Positions 1 to 9,890 of a stretch of 49,140 bases of DNA are shown here, one piece after another (the first letter of the stretch is position 1; each line of letters begins with the position of its first letter). The notes below the pieces were generated by a model. The model searched no databases and was not told the origin of the DNA. It saw only the letters and a program-made list of their open reading frames with translations. Source of the stretch: Nemertoderma westbladi (Eukaryota > Xenacoelomorpha > Nemertodermatida > Nemertodermatidae); the NCBI GenBank assembly GCA_032718475.1, contig JAUCBJ010001441.1, forward strand, positions 1 through 49,140, in the 5' to 3' direction. A program made the position numbers and the translations under genes.

Positions 1-628
1 TACAATGTGTATATTGCGCTGTGGGCAGTAATAAAATATGTCACCTGTTTAAATAATATCACACCAACTTCACCATTTTCATTGTTACAACATTGGGATT
101 GAATGGATATCCACAACCAATCATCCCCCTTAATAATTTAAGTTAATTGAAATTGACATATTAATTTATTAACTTTACTTTTTTAATTTAATATCAAGAT
201 GAAGGCTCCTTACGTTTTAGGCCCGTGTGTTCCTATTAATTGTACTTTATGCTTATCCAATCTTCGCCCAATAATTACCAATTATTGGAAAGGAACAGGT
301 TATAGTGGGATGCATTTCTAACCAAAACAATAAACGTGAGTCAATAGCACAGGTTAAACTTCCATAATCAATTTTGATTGATAATCATCAATCATCAATT
401 AAAAGTATTAGTTAAATAGGGAACAGTTCCGTATGTGCCAACATTTTCGTTGTTTTTTTTTCAACAAATTTTCATGCTTTTTTAAGGGAGAAGTTTGCCG
501 CGTCCCTCTTACTTACATTTATACCCGTCCGTCCCATAAGGTAATAACAGAAAATTGGTTGCGAAATAGCTGGAAATAATATAAAATTATTATAAACTAA
601 AAATCGATACAAAAAATAACTAGTATCG
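1..628. other. AT-rich sequence without recognisable gene
   Basis: AT-rich flank downstream of the minus-strand transposase gene. Short open frames here have no recognisable domain or splice context. I see no convincing terminal inverted repeat that would mark the end of the IS3EU-type element. Confidence 0.6.
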
Positions 629-2433
629 TTATTCTTTATAATTAAATACAAATTGCTTGCAATATAAATAGCAGTCAACACCGTATTTATTATCGTAATT
701 ATCAGACCCAAATCGGTGATTGATTTCACTGAGTAACTGTCTTACAGATTCTTCGGATATAGGACGTTCAATATTGGTAACATCAACAACTGTCTCTTGA
801 TCCTCAACAATCGGACCTGACCAATCTACTCCGTAATTATCTAGGTTTATATTGTTCAGCTCATCTGGTACGTTGTCGATGTCACAAGTCGATGTTAATC
901 GGCTATTGATGAAAATCTTCTGGGGGGTCCAGTAGCGTTCAGTGCGTAACCCATGTGCATTCCAACCAATTACAAATCTTTCTAGAGCCGCGTTTATTTG
1001 TTTCTTGTAAGTAATATGCAAACAATATATATCATCGACAGAGGAGGGATCTAAATGGGAGTTGTCTTCTAGCCAAAAAAACAGCTCATAATAAACAATA
1101 ACAACTGTACGGAATACATCTCTCCATAAGCGTTCTATCCTTTGATTGTGAGTACTTTTCCCTGCAATAAAGCTTCCTCGATTTGTGCCTCGATGACTTA
1201 TCATATATTCGGCGACCAGTCTATTTTCCCATCCCTTATCTCCTCTCACCCTTGAAGGGAGGCCGTATTTCCTAACTGCTTCCTCGAACAATGGCAAAAC
1301 AGTTGCAGCACAGTTGTTACCCGATGCATAAAGGTATGTAATCAGACGGGAAAATCCATCAACCCCACCTAGTACAGTCAAATTAGCGAAAACATTCAAT
1401 TGTAAACAATCATGAAATTTCGGTTTCCATCAACATTGAAATTTTAAAATTCCATCAACATTTAATATTCTAGAATATATATAATATCATAACAGGGCCT
1501 ATATTACCTATTTTGCTATTTCACTTCAGCTTTAGTTATCGATCCGAGATATTAATGTTTTTTTTTAAAGTGGCTTTCAACAACAAAAAAAACTACAAAA
1601 GTCGTGGCTAAAATAACATTTTTTTGTTTTTTTTCGCTTTTTCGAAAGTACTAACCATGTATTACGAAGTTCCACCTTATAAGGCTATGATGGCCATCGA
1701 TGTGCCATAAAGAATTGGCACCCTTTACATTATATCGTCGTCGGACCACAAGCGCTCGCCACCTTGCTGCTGATAAAATGGGGTCGATTTCCCTTAAGAC
1801 ACGATGAACATGTCGAAGCGCGATGAACATATTTTGACTTCGTAGCATGGCATACACGAATCTACATCCCGCATAAGGGAATTGTTGATGAATTTCACCA
1901 ATAACTTCTTTAATTTGGTTTTCATTCTCTAACGTATTGCGATACAAGTTTCGAACTCCCAAACCAAATTGACGAACTCGGTCCATAATAGTTGATCGAC
2001 TCACTCCAAATATCGCAGCAATCTGAGTCCAGTTAAATCCCGCCTCTTTGAGGTATTCAAGTTGAGACTTAGTAACGTCGTATCTTGGTCTCCCCGTATT
2101 GTCAGGTCCCGGACCATTATGTGTGAGAACATGATTAAACAAAGAAGTACAATCAGGACTGACCCTTATGTACAAGTTGGCGATACGAACTTGTAGGTAT
2201 TGAACATATGTCAGATACTCAACAATTGCTGAATCATGAGCTGTCAAATTATTAGATTCCTTTATCATAGTTAAGCAATTACATATATTGGTGAGTTTAG
2301 CTAATAGGTACTCCTTGAATTCGTCATTAATTAATTGAGGTGAGTAATCAGGTTTTAAAACACGTTCGCATTCGGTTATGATATGTTCCAAATGGTTGAC
2401 AAATATACTTGCCGGAGTTTCCATGATAAACAA
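629..2433 (-). CDS. IS3EU-type DDE transposase (integrase-core protein), two exons
   Basis: Two minus-strand exons, 2433-1656 and 1368-629, joined across a 287-bp intron (1655-1369). The donor reads GTTAGTAC and the acceptor ACTAG. The split codon rebuilds a Gly in the conserved stretch [12 protein letters not shown], and the frame stays open for 505 residues. Exon 1 has an N-terminal helical region, then a helix-turn-helix ([18 protein letters not shown]), then the first catalytic Asp in WHIDGHH. Exon 2 supplies the second Asp (VRGDKGWEN) and the Glu ([11 protein letters not shown]), completing a DDE triad in the order expected of IS3-like integrases. This protein type is widespread in animal genomes as an integrase-core protein or IS3EU transposon. 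It should cut and paste element DNA in the nucleus. The frame is uninterrupted, so the copy may be young or domesticated. The start at 2433 is the first Met of the open frame; a Met three residues on is equally possible. Confidence 0.85.
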
Positions 2434-2588
2434 TAAAAACTAAACTACTATAAAGTGGCAATGATGAAATCAAATTTACAATATAAAAACAACAATTTAA
2501 ATAACCTTAATAATAATAAAATAGCAAAATAATAATCATAACAAATATTAAAAGGGTTTTTTAAATACATAAAAATTATGTCATTCGT

Positions 2589-2754
2589 GATTGGCTAAAA
2601 CATGGGTGACATATTTTCAAAGATGAGGCGCAAATTCGCGATTGGCTAAAAGATGGGTGGCAATTATTCGAAGATGAGGCGCAAATTTGTGATTGGTTAA
2701 AAGATGGGTGACAATTATTAAAAGATGAGGCGCAAATTCGCGATTGGCTAAAAT
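2589..2754. repeat. 51-bp tandem repeat, about 3 copies
   Basis: The motif GATTGGCTAAAA recurs at 2589, 2640, 2691 and 2742, a regular 51-bp spacing. Each unit also carries GATGAGGCGCAAATT. The spacing is a multiple of 3, which creates short spurious open frames on the minus strand. Confidence 0.9.
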
Positions 2755-3045
2755 ATGAGTACAAAATTGCAAGGTTTTCCGAATTAATGGTGTACTCATT
2801 TTAAAATGAGAACATAATTCTTTGAATTAGTGACTCTTATAAAAATATGAGTACAAATTAAAAGATTTTCCGAATTAATGGTGTACTCATTTTAAAATGA
2901 GAACATAATTCTTTGAATTAGTGACTCTTATAAAAATATGAGTACAAATTTGAAAGATGTTCCGAATTAATGGTGTACTCATTTTAAAATGAGAACATAA
3001 TTCTTTGAATTAGAGACTCTTATAAAAATATAAGTACAAAATTAT
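2755..3045. repeat. 91-92-bp tandem repeat, about 3 copies
   Basis: Units begin at about 2755, 2847, 2938 and 3029 with ATGAGTACAAA (or a variant). Each contains GAATTAATGGTGTACTC and CATTTTAAAATG. The array adjoins the 51-bp array directly and ends near the truncated BEL/Pao fragment. Confidence 0.9.
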
Positions 3046-3104
3046 TTTCCTTAAAAAATATGAGTAAATAATAAAATGGGGTTTTAATACTAAAAGTATG
3101 CCAT

Positions 3105-3702
3105 AAGCATCCACTAAGTAAGGCCCTACGTACACCATGTCTGGCTCCATTACCCCGGATCGCCACAATTTTCGCAACAGTTCCATGGCGACCCCCCTCA
3201 CTCTCTCACTGGCCAGTTCTCCCTGTCCAAAACGGACTAAATAGCGAAAGTGTTTATTCGACTCACCTAGCCTCTGATATAGTTTAGGCTGGTCTACCTT
3301 TCTCCCTTCTTTGGCATCCTTAAGTAGTTTCTTGGTGGCGTTGTAGGCCCGTCATAACCGATCACTCGTCCTGACGTCCTCTTCGCCGACTTCGCCTCCT
3401 CTCCTCATCCGGCATCGTACCGGCGGCCCCACCGTCGCCGTTCCAGTGGGGCGTCCGTCGCCCTCGGCCTGCAGCTGGCCGGCGAATTCGGTACTCCGAC
3501 CGCCGTCGTGCGTCGACTCGTCTCTCCCTCGTGGTTGACGGCCGCCCTCCGCTTGGGTAGCCGGATCGTCTCTCGTCGGCGAATCCGGTGTGGCAGGCTG
3601 ATACCGTCGCATCGTGGCCTCACGGATCATTTGGTTGGTGTCGTCCGGGGTCCATGGCGGTTTCCTCTCTCCCTCCAGTATTCGGGACCCCTGTTCGCTC
3701 AT
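3105..3702 (-). pseudogene. BEL/Pao gag-like N-terminal fragment
   Basis: From the Met at 3702 the frame gives a Pro/Arg/Asp-rich leader with the family pattern TPDDTNQMIREA and GTATVGPPV, also present in the copies at 17052 and 37787. It stops at 3352-3354 with TGA, where the other copies have CGA (Arg), a single C-to-T change. Beyond that stop, recognisable gag text (QRLGESNKHFRYLV, MEPDMVYVGPYLVDA) continues to about 3105, then is lost. It is a dead fragment. Its value is as a third sequence for the family. Confidence 0.75.
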
Positions 3703-4125
3703 CTCGATCTCTCTTCCTTGCAGTCACAGTTTGTTGGCAGTTAGACTCGGAAAGTTAATGACTGTGACGGGATCAGAGATCCCGACCGGGTTAGAAATGT
3801 ACGCGTCACCATTCTGCTTGGCGATCGCTTGGCCGAATGCCGTTGGGGAAAACAATAAGAGTTTCTGTTGTCTCTCAATATTGATTAACATAGGCGACAA
3901 TAGCACGTCGGTACTGATAAATGAATAAAGCAGAAAATACAGATTAATTACTGTTAATGGCGATGATGGTCATTAACTATGACCGGTCTGTACTGACTGA
4001 ACTGAATAACTCAACTGACCGGTAAATCAGTAATGTAAGATAATATATGATTAACACACATTAATTATTGGTTTCACCTTCTACTGTACTTGGCCCTCTG
4101 TACCCAGTGGATGCTTTCCTATCTC
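3105..4125 (-). mobile_element. Truncated BEL/Pao-type element: 5' LTR part plus gag start
   Basis: Minus-strand relative of the element at 9214-17772. It holds the LTR edge (TGTGACGGGATCAGAGAT at 3763) and about 360 bp of LTR, followed in element sense by the gag leader down to about 3105, where similarity to the other copies stops. The LTR part fades at about 4125. Boundaries are approximate because they rest on similarity to the other copies in the window. The fragment lies upstream of crystallin exon 4400-4539, presumably in an intron or in flanking DNA. Confidence 0.8.
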
Positions 4126-4399
4126 TAATGTCCCATCTTTGCATACGGACTTTGTATACATCAGCGACATCTTTTGTGACATCTGCCCGCAACACGCCGG
4201 CATAACTGCCTAAACGTATCAGGTAGCAGGGTATAGCCACAGCGGGGGTTCATGTCATTGGGTTTAGCGGCAATCTTATGATATTATCCGTAAGATTACA
4301 GTAGGCCTTTCAGCTGCCAGTAGGCCTTTCAGCTGTCAGACATTTTTGTACACTTCATATTAATTATTTATAGCTAATTAATATTTCAATGCTTTGCAG

Positions 4400-4539
4400 A
4401 GATGTCAACTATGGATCTTCTCTTTATACTAAGATTCTTTACCCTGGAACGTACGTGGACTACAGCTCCCTCTATCCAGTTGGACAGGACACTATCGAAT
4501 CTGTGAAAATCATCTGCGAAGAAGTTAACGTTATTCAAG
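4400..4539 (+). CDS. Beta/gamma-crystallin-domain gene, internal exon (Greek-key motif)
   Basis: Exon bounded by TTTGCAG and the donor GTAAAT; 46 full codons plus one base at each side. It reads DVNYGSSLYTKILYPG and later DTIESVKIICEEV, the second half of a Greek-key motif: small residues and Tyr, then the D-x-I-x-S-V turn typical of beta/gamma-crystallins. The motif start (aromatic-rich strand a) is missing, so an upstream exon should supply it; I did not find one in the window. An ATG at 4389 is in frame but sits in the acceptor tract, so splicing is the better reading. The end phase (1) matches the next exon. The family includes lens crystallins and non-lens calcium-binding proteins. Which subtype this is cannot be told from three exons. 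Confidence 0.75.
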
Positions 4540-4800
4540 GTAAATTATGCATATTTTTAATTTTGATTCCTTATGAAATTCCTGGGATTTCACTCCTGGT
4601 TCCATTTCCGGATGGGACAGCACTTTTAATAAAGTAATCAAGTTACATTTTTCAAGGTAACTTGGCCCCACACTGGAAAACAGTGAGGAGGATTTTTAAT
4701 GTTGATGATCACCCATGATCATTCCTTAGAGTATTTTATATATGTATATATACTATAAAAAAATAAGTAATAGGAACGCATTATAAACAACCATGTTCAG

Positions 4801-6208
4801 TGTGACGGGACTGATGCAGTTCAGCTCCCGACCGGTATAGATTGTACGCGTCGCTTTGTCGCTGGGCTGCTAGACTAACTGGATAATATCTTTGGCCGAA
4901 GGCCGATGGAAAACAATATAGTTCATTTCTCAGTATTAATGATCACAGCGATAATAGCACAGTCAGACTGATAATTATGAGATAATTGTGTAACAGTATA
5001 CTAACAGCAACAATAAAGATGATGACGGTCAAAAACTATGCCGGTTTGCAACCGTGAGGAAATCAACTGGCCGGTAATCAGTAATTAGAATGATTATATA
5101 ATTGACACATATTGGTTTCAGCCATACACTACTGTGTGGCCTCTGGTACTCAATGGATGCGCTCCTATCCTCCCAATCTACTTACCCGCCAGCTATTGGC
5201 TTAGCTATTAATTCTCACCTCGCGACTCCCTGTTGGTGTTACCCCCTGCTGCTAGCCTCACTAGCTGGTTTGTCGCTCTGAGGTGGTTTGACCTCTCACC
5301 TCTCTCTGTGGCTTATGGCGTGTGATATGCTGCTTCTAGTGTTGATCTTTTTATTAACTCCAGAAAGACCAAAATTTTGACAGTTAACTTTGAAAGTCCT
5401 CAGCAAGTCTCTGATCGGATGAGCATAAGCTCAAAAGATGGTATGCTTGAGCATGTGGATGACTTCTGTTACCTGGGATCATGGATCCGGAAGTCAGGTG
5501 AGGACTTTCGAATACGTAAGGGAAGGGCATGGGCAGCCTTGACCCTTTCCGTCGAGAATTAATCGGAAACTTAAGGTCCGATTATTTAGAGCAGCAGTAG
5601 TTCCAGTACTCCTCTATGGGAGTCCATGCTGGGCTCTAACTGCTGAGGACACCAAATCTCTGGTTGGCACATTCACAAGAATGCTACGCCGGGTTCATTG
5701 TGTCAAGTACAATGCACACATCTCCAACCAGACACTATATAACATTGGAGGTGTCTCATTGGTTCCCCAAAGCTTGACACTAGAACAAAATCGCATCCGC
5801 TTTGCAGGACATTGCTTTCGCCGTGAGGACCAGCCAGTACATAATCTTGTACTTTGGCTGCCTCATGGAGTGAATAAGCATGGTGGACAGCCCATGACTT
5901 TCTTGAGACGCATCTTAAAGGACACTGGCCTTGAAGATGCGGATGATTTAGCAAATGTCATGGGTGATAGGGAGTTGTGGCGGTGAAATTTTGTCGATAA
6001 GCCGGCACAGCATTCTTAAAAATGCAGCTGCAATGCAGCATGCCGATCCTAGTAGTAGTAGTGGCTTATGGCGTGTGTTGCCCCCCCCCCCCCCCCAGTT
6101 GGTTATGAGGCGAGATTATTATTGGTATTCTCGCATCGCCAACTATATTGGTAAAATGCCACTATTCCCATTCTCGGTGGGTGATGTAGGGAATTGAATC
6201 CGCTTACA
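4801..6208 (-). mobile_element. Solo BEL/Pao LTR interrupted by a LINE insertion
   Basis: Starts TGTGACGGG at 4801 and ends CCGCTTACA at 6208, the same edges as the LTRs at 9214-9881 and 17109-17772. It is flanked by TTCAG (4796-4800) and ATCAG (6209-6213), a 4-of-5 match to a 5-bp target duplication. Without the inserted LINE (5325-6060) and one copy of its target repeat it is about 655 bp, close to the other LTRs. No internal region is present, so it is a solo LTR left by LTR-LTR recombination. It lies in intron 1 of the crystallin gene. Confidence 0.85.
5325..6060 (+). mobile_element. 5'-truncated RTE-like LINE inserted into the solo LTR
   Basis: Flanked by a perfect 17-bp target duplication GTGGCTTATGGCGTGTG (5308-5324 and 6061-6077), the signature of target-primed reverse transcription. 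The body encodes the C-terminal end of a LINE reverse-transcriptase protein in broken frames: TKILTVNFES, FCYLGSWIRKSGED, then SLTLEQNRIRFAGHCFRRED and a DDLANVMGDRELW tail. It ends in a (TAG)n tract. The layout (RT thumb, YG-x-W box, RIRFAGHC box) matches the LINEs at 8075 and 22151. Frame breaks near 5560 and 5650 show it is inactive. Confidence 0.85.
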
Positions 6209-6316
6209 ATCAGCATGATCCGGTGCATAATAATTTTGAAAATATATTTTTGACAGACAAATTTCAAGCAAGTAAAATTAATTGAGTTTCGCATATATGT
6301 TTGCATATGTGTTTCG

Positions 6317-6735
6317 CCGGGATTTGGCTCATCAGCTACACTAACCCGTCCAAGACACATTTTAATCTAATTAACTACAGCATTGCATTCCAGATCAAAT
6401 AAGCAATCACTTCCTTAGCAACACTAAATGGGATAATTTATCTAGGGCATGGATGCTAAATATAAAAAAAAATAAAGTAATAGGAACGCATTTTAAACAA
6501 CATGTACACTTTATTAAAGATATAAGATACTTATTTTTTTATATTTAGCAACCATGCCCTAGATAAATTATCAATTTTTTTCATTATTTAGTGTTGCTAA
6601 GGAAATGATTGCATATTTGATCTGGAATACTATACTATTTTGTTTATATGTATGTGTGTGTGTGTGTTTTGGTGGTTTTGGCTGTAGATAATTGGATTAA
6701 AATGTGTCCTACATGATGTAGCCTGATGAGCCATG
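6317..6735. repeat. Foldback element with long inverted arms
   Basis: The arm at about 6317-6465 (GGCTCATCAGCTACA, CATTTTAATCTAATTA, GATCAAATAAGCAATCA, TAGGGCATGGATGCTAAATA) is repeated in reverse complement at about 6529-6735 (TATTTAGCAACCATGCCCTA, TGATTGCATATTTGATC, TAATTGGATTAAAATG, TGATGAGCC). The loop is about 60 bp; the right arm also carries a (TG)n tract at about 6648-6668. A related centre piece (AGTAATAGGAACGCATT) also lies at about 4768, just left of the solo LTR. It has no coding content and is probably a MITE or foldback transposon. Confidence 0.75.
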
Positions 6736-7164
6736 TCTGAAAGTCAAATAGAAGACACTTTAGAGAGAATGAGCAATGAAGATGGCGAACGTAAAACTGA
6801 ACGTACACAGGCGGTGACTCAGTTTACTTCAGTCGACCAAGTCCAAGATGGATCAAAGATTTATCACATCCATGCATGAGAAACTGTAACATAACAATAA
6901 ACATTATAAATATATATAAGTGTATAATTAATACTGTAACAAATTTCACTTATATTCAAAATAGTACATTATTAAAATGTTGCATAAAACGTTGCAAAGT
7001 GCTACTTTGCACATAATGATGAAAATATTTATTACAGAAAATACAGTTATAGATTAATTAGAGAAAATAAAAAGAAACTAAAATTTATATTAAGCTCCAC
7101 AATTCATAAGATCGCTTTATTTCTACAAACAAAGAGATTTAGAACTCTATTTAATTTCTTCCAG

Positions 7165-7282
7165 GTAAAATAGAAGTATTTGAGCATGAAGACTTTACTG
7201 GACGTAGTTTGATAATGTATGGATCACACAGCCAAGCTGAACTAACCTCATTGGAATTCAACAATGTTATTTCATCAGTCAT
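7165..7282 (+). CDS. Beta/gamma-crystallin-domain gene, internal exon (Greek-key motif with calcium clamp)
   Basis: Acceptor TTCTTCCAG before 7165, donor GTAAGT from 7283; two bases, 38 codons, two bases. The phase joins exon 4400-4539 (caa g + gt) to give VIQGKIEVFEHEDFTGRSL. That is a complete Greek-key start: aromatic strand, acidic turn, F-x-G-R. The end reads FNNVISSVM, where NNVISS fits the (N/D)(N/D)xx(S/T)S double-clamp calcium site of beta/gamma-crystallins. The domain would bind calcium with its partner motif in the next exon. One motif per exon is the classical beta-crystallin gene plan. Confidence 0.85.
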
Positions 7283-7294
7283 GTAAGTGTATAG

Positions 7295-7372
7295 GGCGGG
7301 GTGGGTTTGGGGTTGGGGAAGGTGGGGTGGGGGGGGGGGGGGGGGTGTTGGTGGGGGGGAGGGGGGTTAGGG
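7295..7372 (+). other. G-rich tract with long G-runs
   Basis: Just after exon 7165-7282, the plus strand carries many runs of 3 or more G, including one run of about 17 G around 7329-7345. It could form G-quadruplexes in the nascent intron RNA; that is inference. A homopolymer this long is also prone to sequencing error. Confidence 0.6.
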
Positions 7373-7700
7373 ATATAGGATAGGGTTGGTTTTAAAATAA
7401 TCTTGATTACCTAGGATTTTATAATTCTTCAGACAATGTGTTCCCATTTGTACTGTTCCAAAAGATTTACAACTAGGGAGGTGAAAGTTTGAGACTTTGT
7501 TTGGGATCAAAAGGCACTTACCATTAAACAAACACTTTATGCACATGGTTAAGGCACAGCTGCTAACTCTACTACCTAAGTTAATTAGTCCAGTTTCAGA
7601 AAAGTAATCTGATGTGGTGCCTAGGTTTGTAGTCTTTAATAAATCGTACTCCTTTATTCTGAGCAACTTCTAATGCTGCTTGATTAAGTCTTCATAGCAA
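7373..7700 (-). mobile_element. Degenerate L2-like LINE fragment (3' coding end)
   Basis: The minus-strand frame gives FSETGLINLGSRV, FNGKCL and NFHLPSCKSF. These align in order with FSESGLLNLDSRV, YNGKCP and NFYLPNCKSF in the intact LINE ORF at 19463-21628. This is an old fragment of the same LINE family in the opposite orientation, with small deletions and no reverse-transcriptase core. The edges are approximate. Confidence 0.7.
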
Positions 7701-8063
7701 GAAGCACATCCATTGATAGTCCACCTGAAAATATATTAAATACATCTTCTTTGCTGAAGTCAAGTTTTCTGCTTAGAGTATTAAGACTATTAATATTATT
7801 ATTATTACTATCATTATTATTATTAGCTTATTAAGACTAATATAATGGTACCAGTGGAGCAGTTGGTGCCCCTTGAGATATTTAAAATACCAAGTTTTTG
7901 AGGCTCATTCACTCCATCATAGTCATGAACAGGAACTGAACCAAATCAGTCCTACGAGAATTTATAACGAATAAGTTGGTGGCAGATCCCGATAAGTGCA
8001 ACTTAACCTTTTTATTTATTTAATACTCAATAACATAATACAATATTAACTATTTACCACAAC
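7701..8063. other. Intron sequence with an ATT microsatellite; no gene
   Basis: Part of crystallin intron 2. An imperfect (ATT)n tract lies at about 7790-7826. Nothing coding was recognised. Confidence 0.5.
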
Positions 8064-8074
8064 ACCACAACACA

Positions 8075-8643
8075 CTTCCAGTACCTTGGATCATGGATAG
8101 AGAGTAGCAAAAAGGACATAGAAGTTAGGAAAGCAAAGGCTTGGGTAGCTCTATCAAAAATGGATACCATCTGGAAATCAGATCTCTCCAGGCACCTGAT
8201 GACCAAGTTCTTTCGAGCCACAGTGGAAAGTGTATTTTTATACGGGGGTGAGACCTGGACACTGACTAAATCACTTGAACAACGAATTGATGGTTGCTAC
8301 ACAAGACTACTAAGGGCAGCCATAAACATGAGCTGGAGACAACACATGACAAACGCCGACCTTTATGGTACAATACCTCCTGTATCAACCACCCTCCGTG
8401 AACGCAGATTAAGATTCAGTGGGCACTGCTGGCGAAGTAAAGTCGAGGTCATACCAGATCTACTTCTCTGGCAACCAACTCATGGAAAGCGTAGTCGTGG
8501 ACGACCTGCCATAACATATATAGATCAACTTGAAAGGGATACTAAACTTGGGAGAAACGAAATTGCGACAACTATGGAGAATCGGGAAGCCTGGAAGGAT
8601 CTCATTTCCACTGACCGAGTTCTCTCGACCTAGTAGTAGTAGT
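8075..8643 (+). mobile_element. 5'-truncated RTE-like LINE copy with (TAG)n tail
   Basis: Flanked by an 11-bp target duplication ACCACAACACA (8064-8074 and 8644-8654). It starts inside the reverse-transcriptase C-terminal region and ends in TAG repeats. The frame 8076-8633 is open for 185 residues: FQYLGSWIESSKKD, then ESVFLYGGETWTLTKS, TTLRERRLRFSGHCW, and the tail ENREAWKDLI. The overlapping part (8076-8240) is almost identical to 22996-23170, differing at only a few bases by eye, so this LINE family was recently active. This copy has no catalytic core and cannot move by itself. Confidence 0.88.
8076..8633 (+). pseudogene. C-terminal remnant of RTE-like reverse transcriptase
   Basis: Open 185-codon frame ending at TAG (8631-8633) but starting in mid-protein, because the element is 5'-truncated. 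It covers the region C-terminal to the RT thumb, with the characteristic RRLRFSGHCWR box and a basic GKRSRGRPA patch. It has no promoter or natural start; the first Met is at 8160. Function is not expected. Confidence 0.8.
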
Positions 8644-8654
8644 ACCACAACACA

Positions 8655-9208
8655 ATCAACGAAAAATTATAAATAAAAACACAAACCGAATATGATAAAA
8701 TATAGTAAAACGTATAGAAATAAAAACAGTACAAATGTATTTCTGCATTACCAATTTAAAAATGATGTAAAAAAAATAATATAATTAATTAGTATATTAA
8801 ATAGTGACTGAATTATATGAATTAACCAAATTTGCAAATTTTTAGCACATACAATAACGTGAGAAAAGGAATTCCAAATTGGCACAATACGATAGTTAAA
8901 CGAATTCTTACACAGTTGTAGTTTACAGTAGGAAATATATAGTTTATATGTATGGTCACGGATGAGTAAGGCAACGATTTTGAACATTTCTTCGTCGAAG
9001 ATCGCGAAATTTCGATTTTTTCGATATTTTGTGTTTACCAATACTACACCATGTCGTGGAATATGCTATTCATGATTAAACAAAATGTTCTAGAATATGG
9101 TATTTTTATTTAATAGAATAAAATAGCCTCAAGCAGATGCAAAACAATGCAACATTTGAACGCTCATATCTCAGCTATTTCCTAACCAAATTCAAATGTT
9201 TTTACATA
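8655..9208. other. AT-rich intron sequence; no gene seen
   Basis: Intron 2 sequence between the LINE fragment and the BEL/Pao element. A 97-codon minus-strand frame in this stretch is AT-rich with no recognisable domain. Confidence 0.5.
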
Positions 9209-9213
9209 TTTGT

Positions 9214-9881
9214 TGTGACGGGATCAGAGATCCCGACCGGGTTGTTAATGTACGCGTCACCGTTCTGCTGGGGATCGTGCTACTGGATTTGGCCGAGGCC
9301 GTCTGGGAAAACAGTGAAAGTTCATGTTGTCTTTCGATATTAATTAATATGGGCGGTAATAGCACGTATTGAATATAAAGCTGAAAATACAGATAAATTG
9401 TTACCGGTATAGCGGTGGCTGTCATTAACTATGACCGGTCTGCACTGACTAAACTGAATAACACAAATTACCGGTAAACCAGTAATGTGAGATAATATAA
9501 TTGATTCAATTCAATAATTGGTTCACCTCCTACTCTACTTTAGCCCTCTACCCAATGGATGCTTTCATGTTCCCTATCACGTGCTTCCCTCCCCACTATT
9601 GGCTAATATACTACTTGTCACTTTGGCACTCCCTGGGAGTGTTACCCCCCCCCCCCCCCCCCCCCCCCCCCGCTGCTAGCCTCTACTAGCTGTCTTCCCT
9701 CCGAGGTGGTTTGACCTCTCACCTTTCTCTGTGGCTTTGGGGCTTGTGTCGCCCCCCCCCCCCCCCAATGTTGGTTATGATACGAGATTAATATTGGTAA
9801 TCTCGTATCCCCAACATAATGCTAAAATGCCACTAGTCCCATTTTCTGGTGGGTAATGAAGTGGAATTGAATCCGCTTACA
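9214..9881 (-). repeat. 3' LTR of the BEL/Pao element
   Basis: 668 bp from TGTGACGGG to CGCTTACA, matching 17109-17772 along its length with scattered substitutions. It holds two C homopolymers (G on the element strand) at 9645-9671 (27 C) and 9752-9766 (15 C). Confidence 0.9.
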
Positions 9882-9890
9882 CTCCCCCCC
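9882..9890 (-). promoter_or_regulatory. Polypurine tract of the minus-strand BEL/Pao element
   Basis: On the element strand this reads GGGGGGGAG immediately before the 3' LTR. It is the expected primer site for plus-strand DNA synthesis. The same tract precedes the LTRs at 37194 and 46423. Confidence 0.8.

Noticed and set aside
472-729. 85-codon minus-strand frame overlapping the end of the transposase gene
   Set aside because: Overlaps the transposase stop region in another frame, is rich in Ile/Leu/Tyr as expected from AT-rich DNA, and has no family resemblance.
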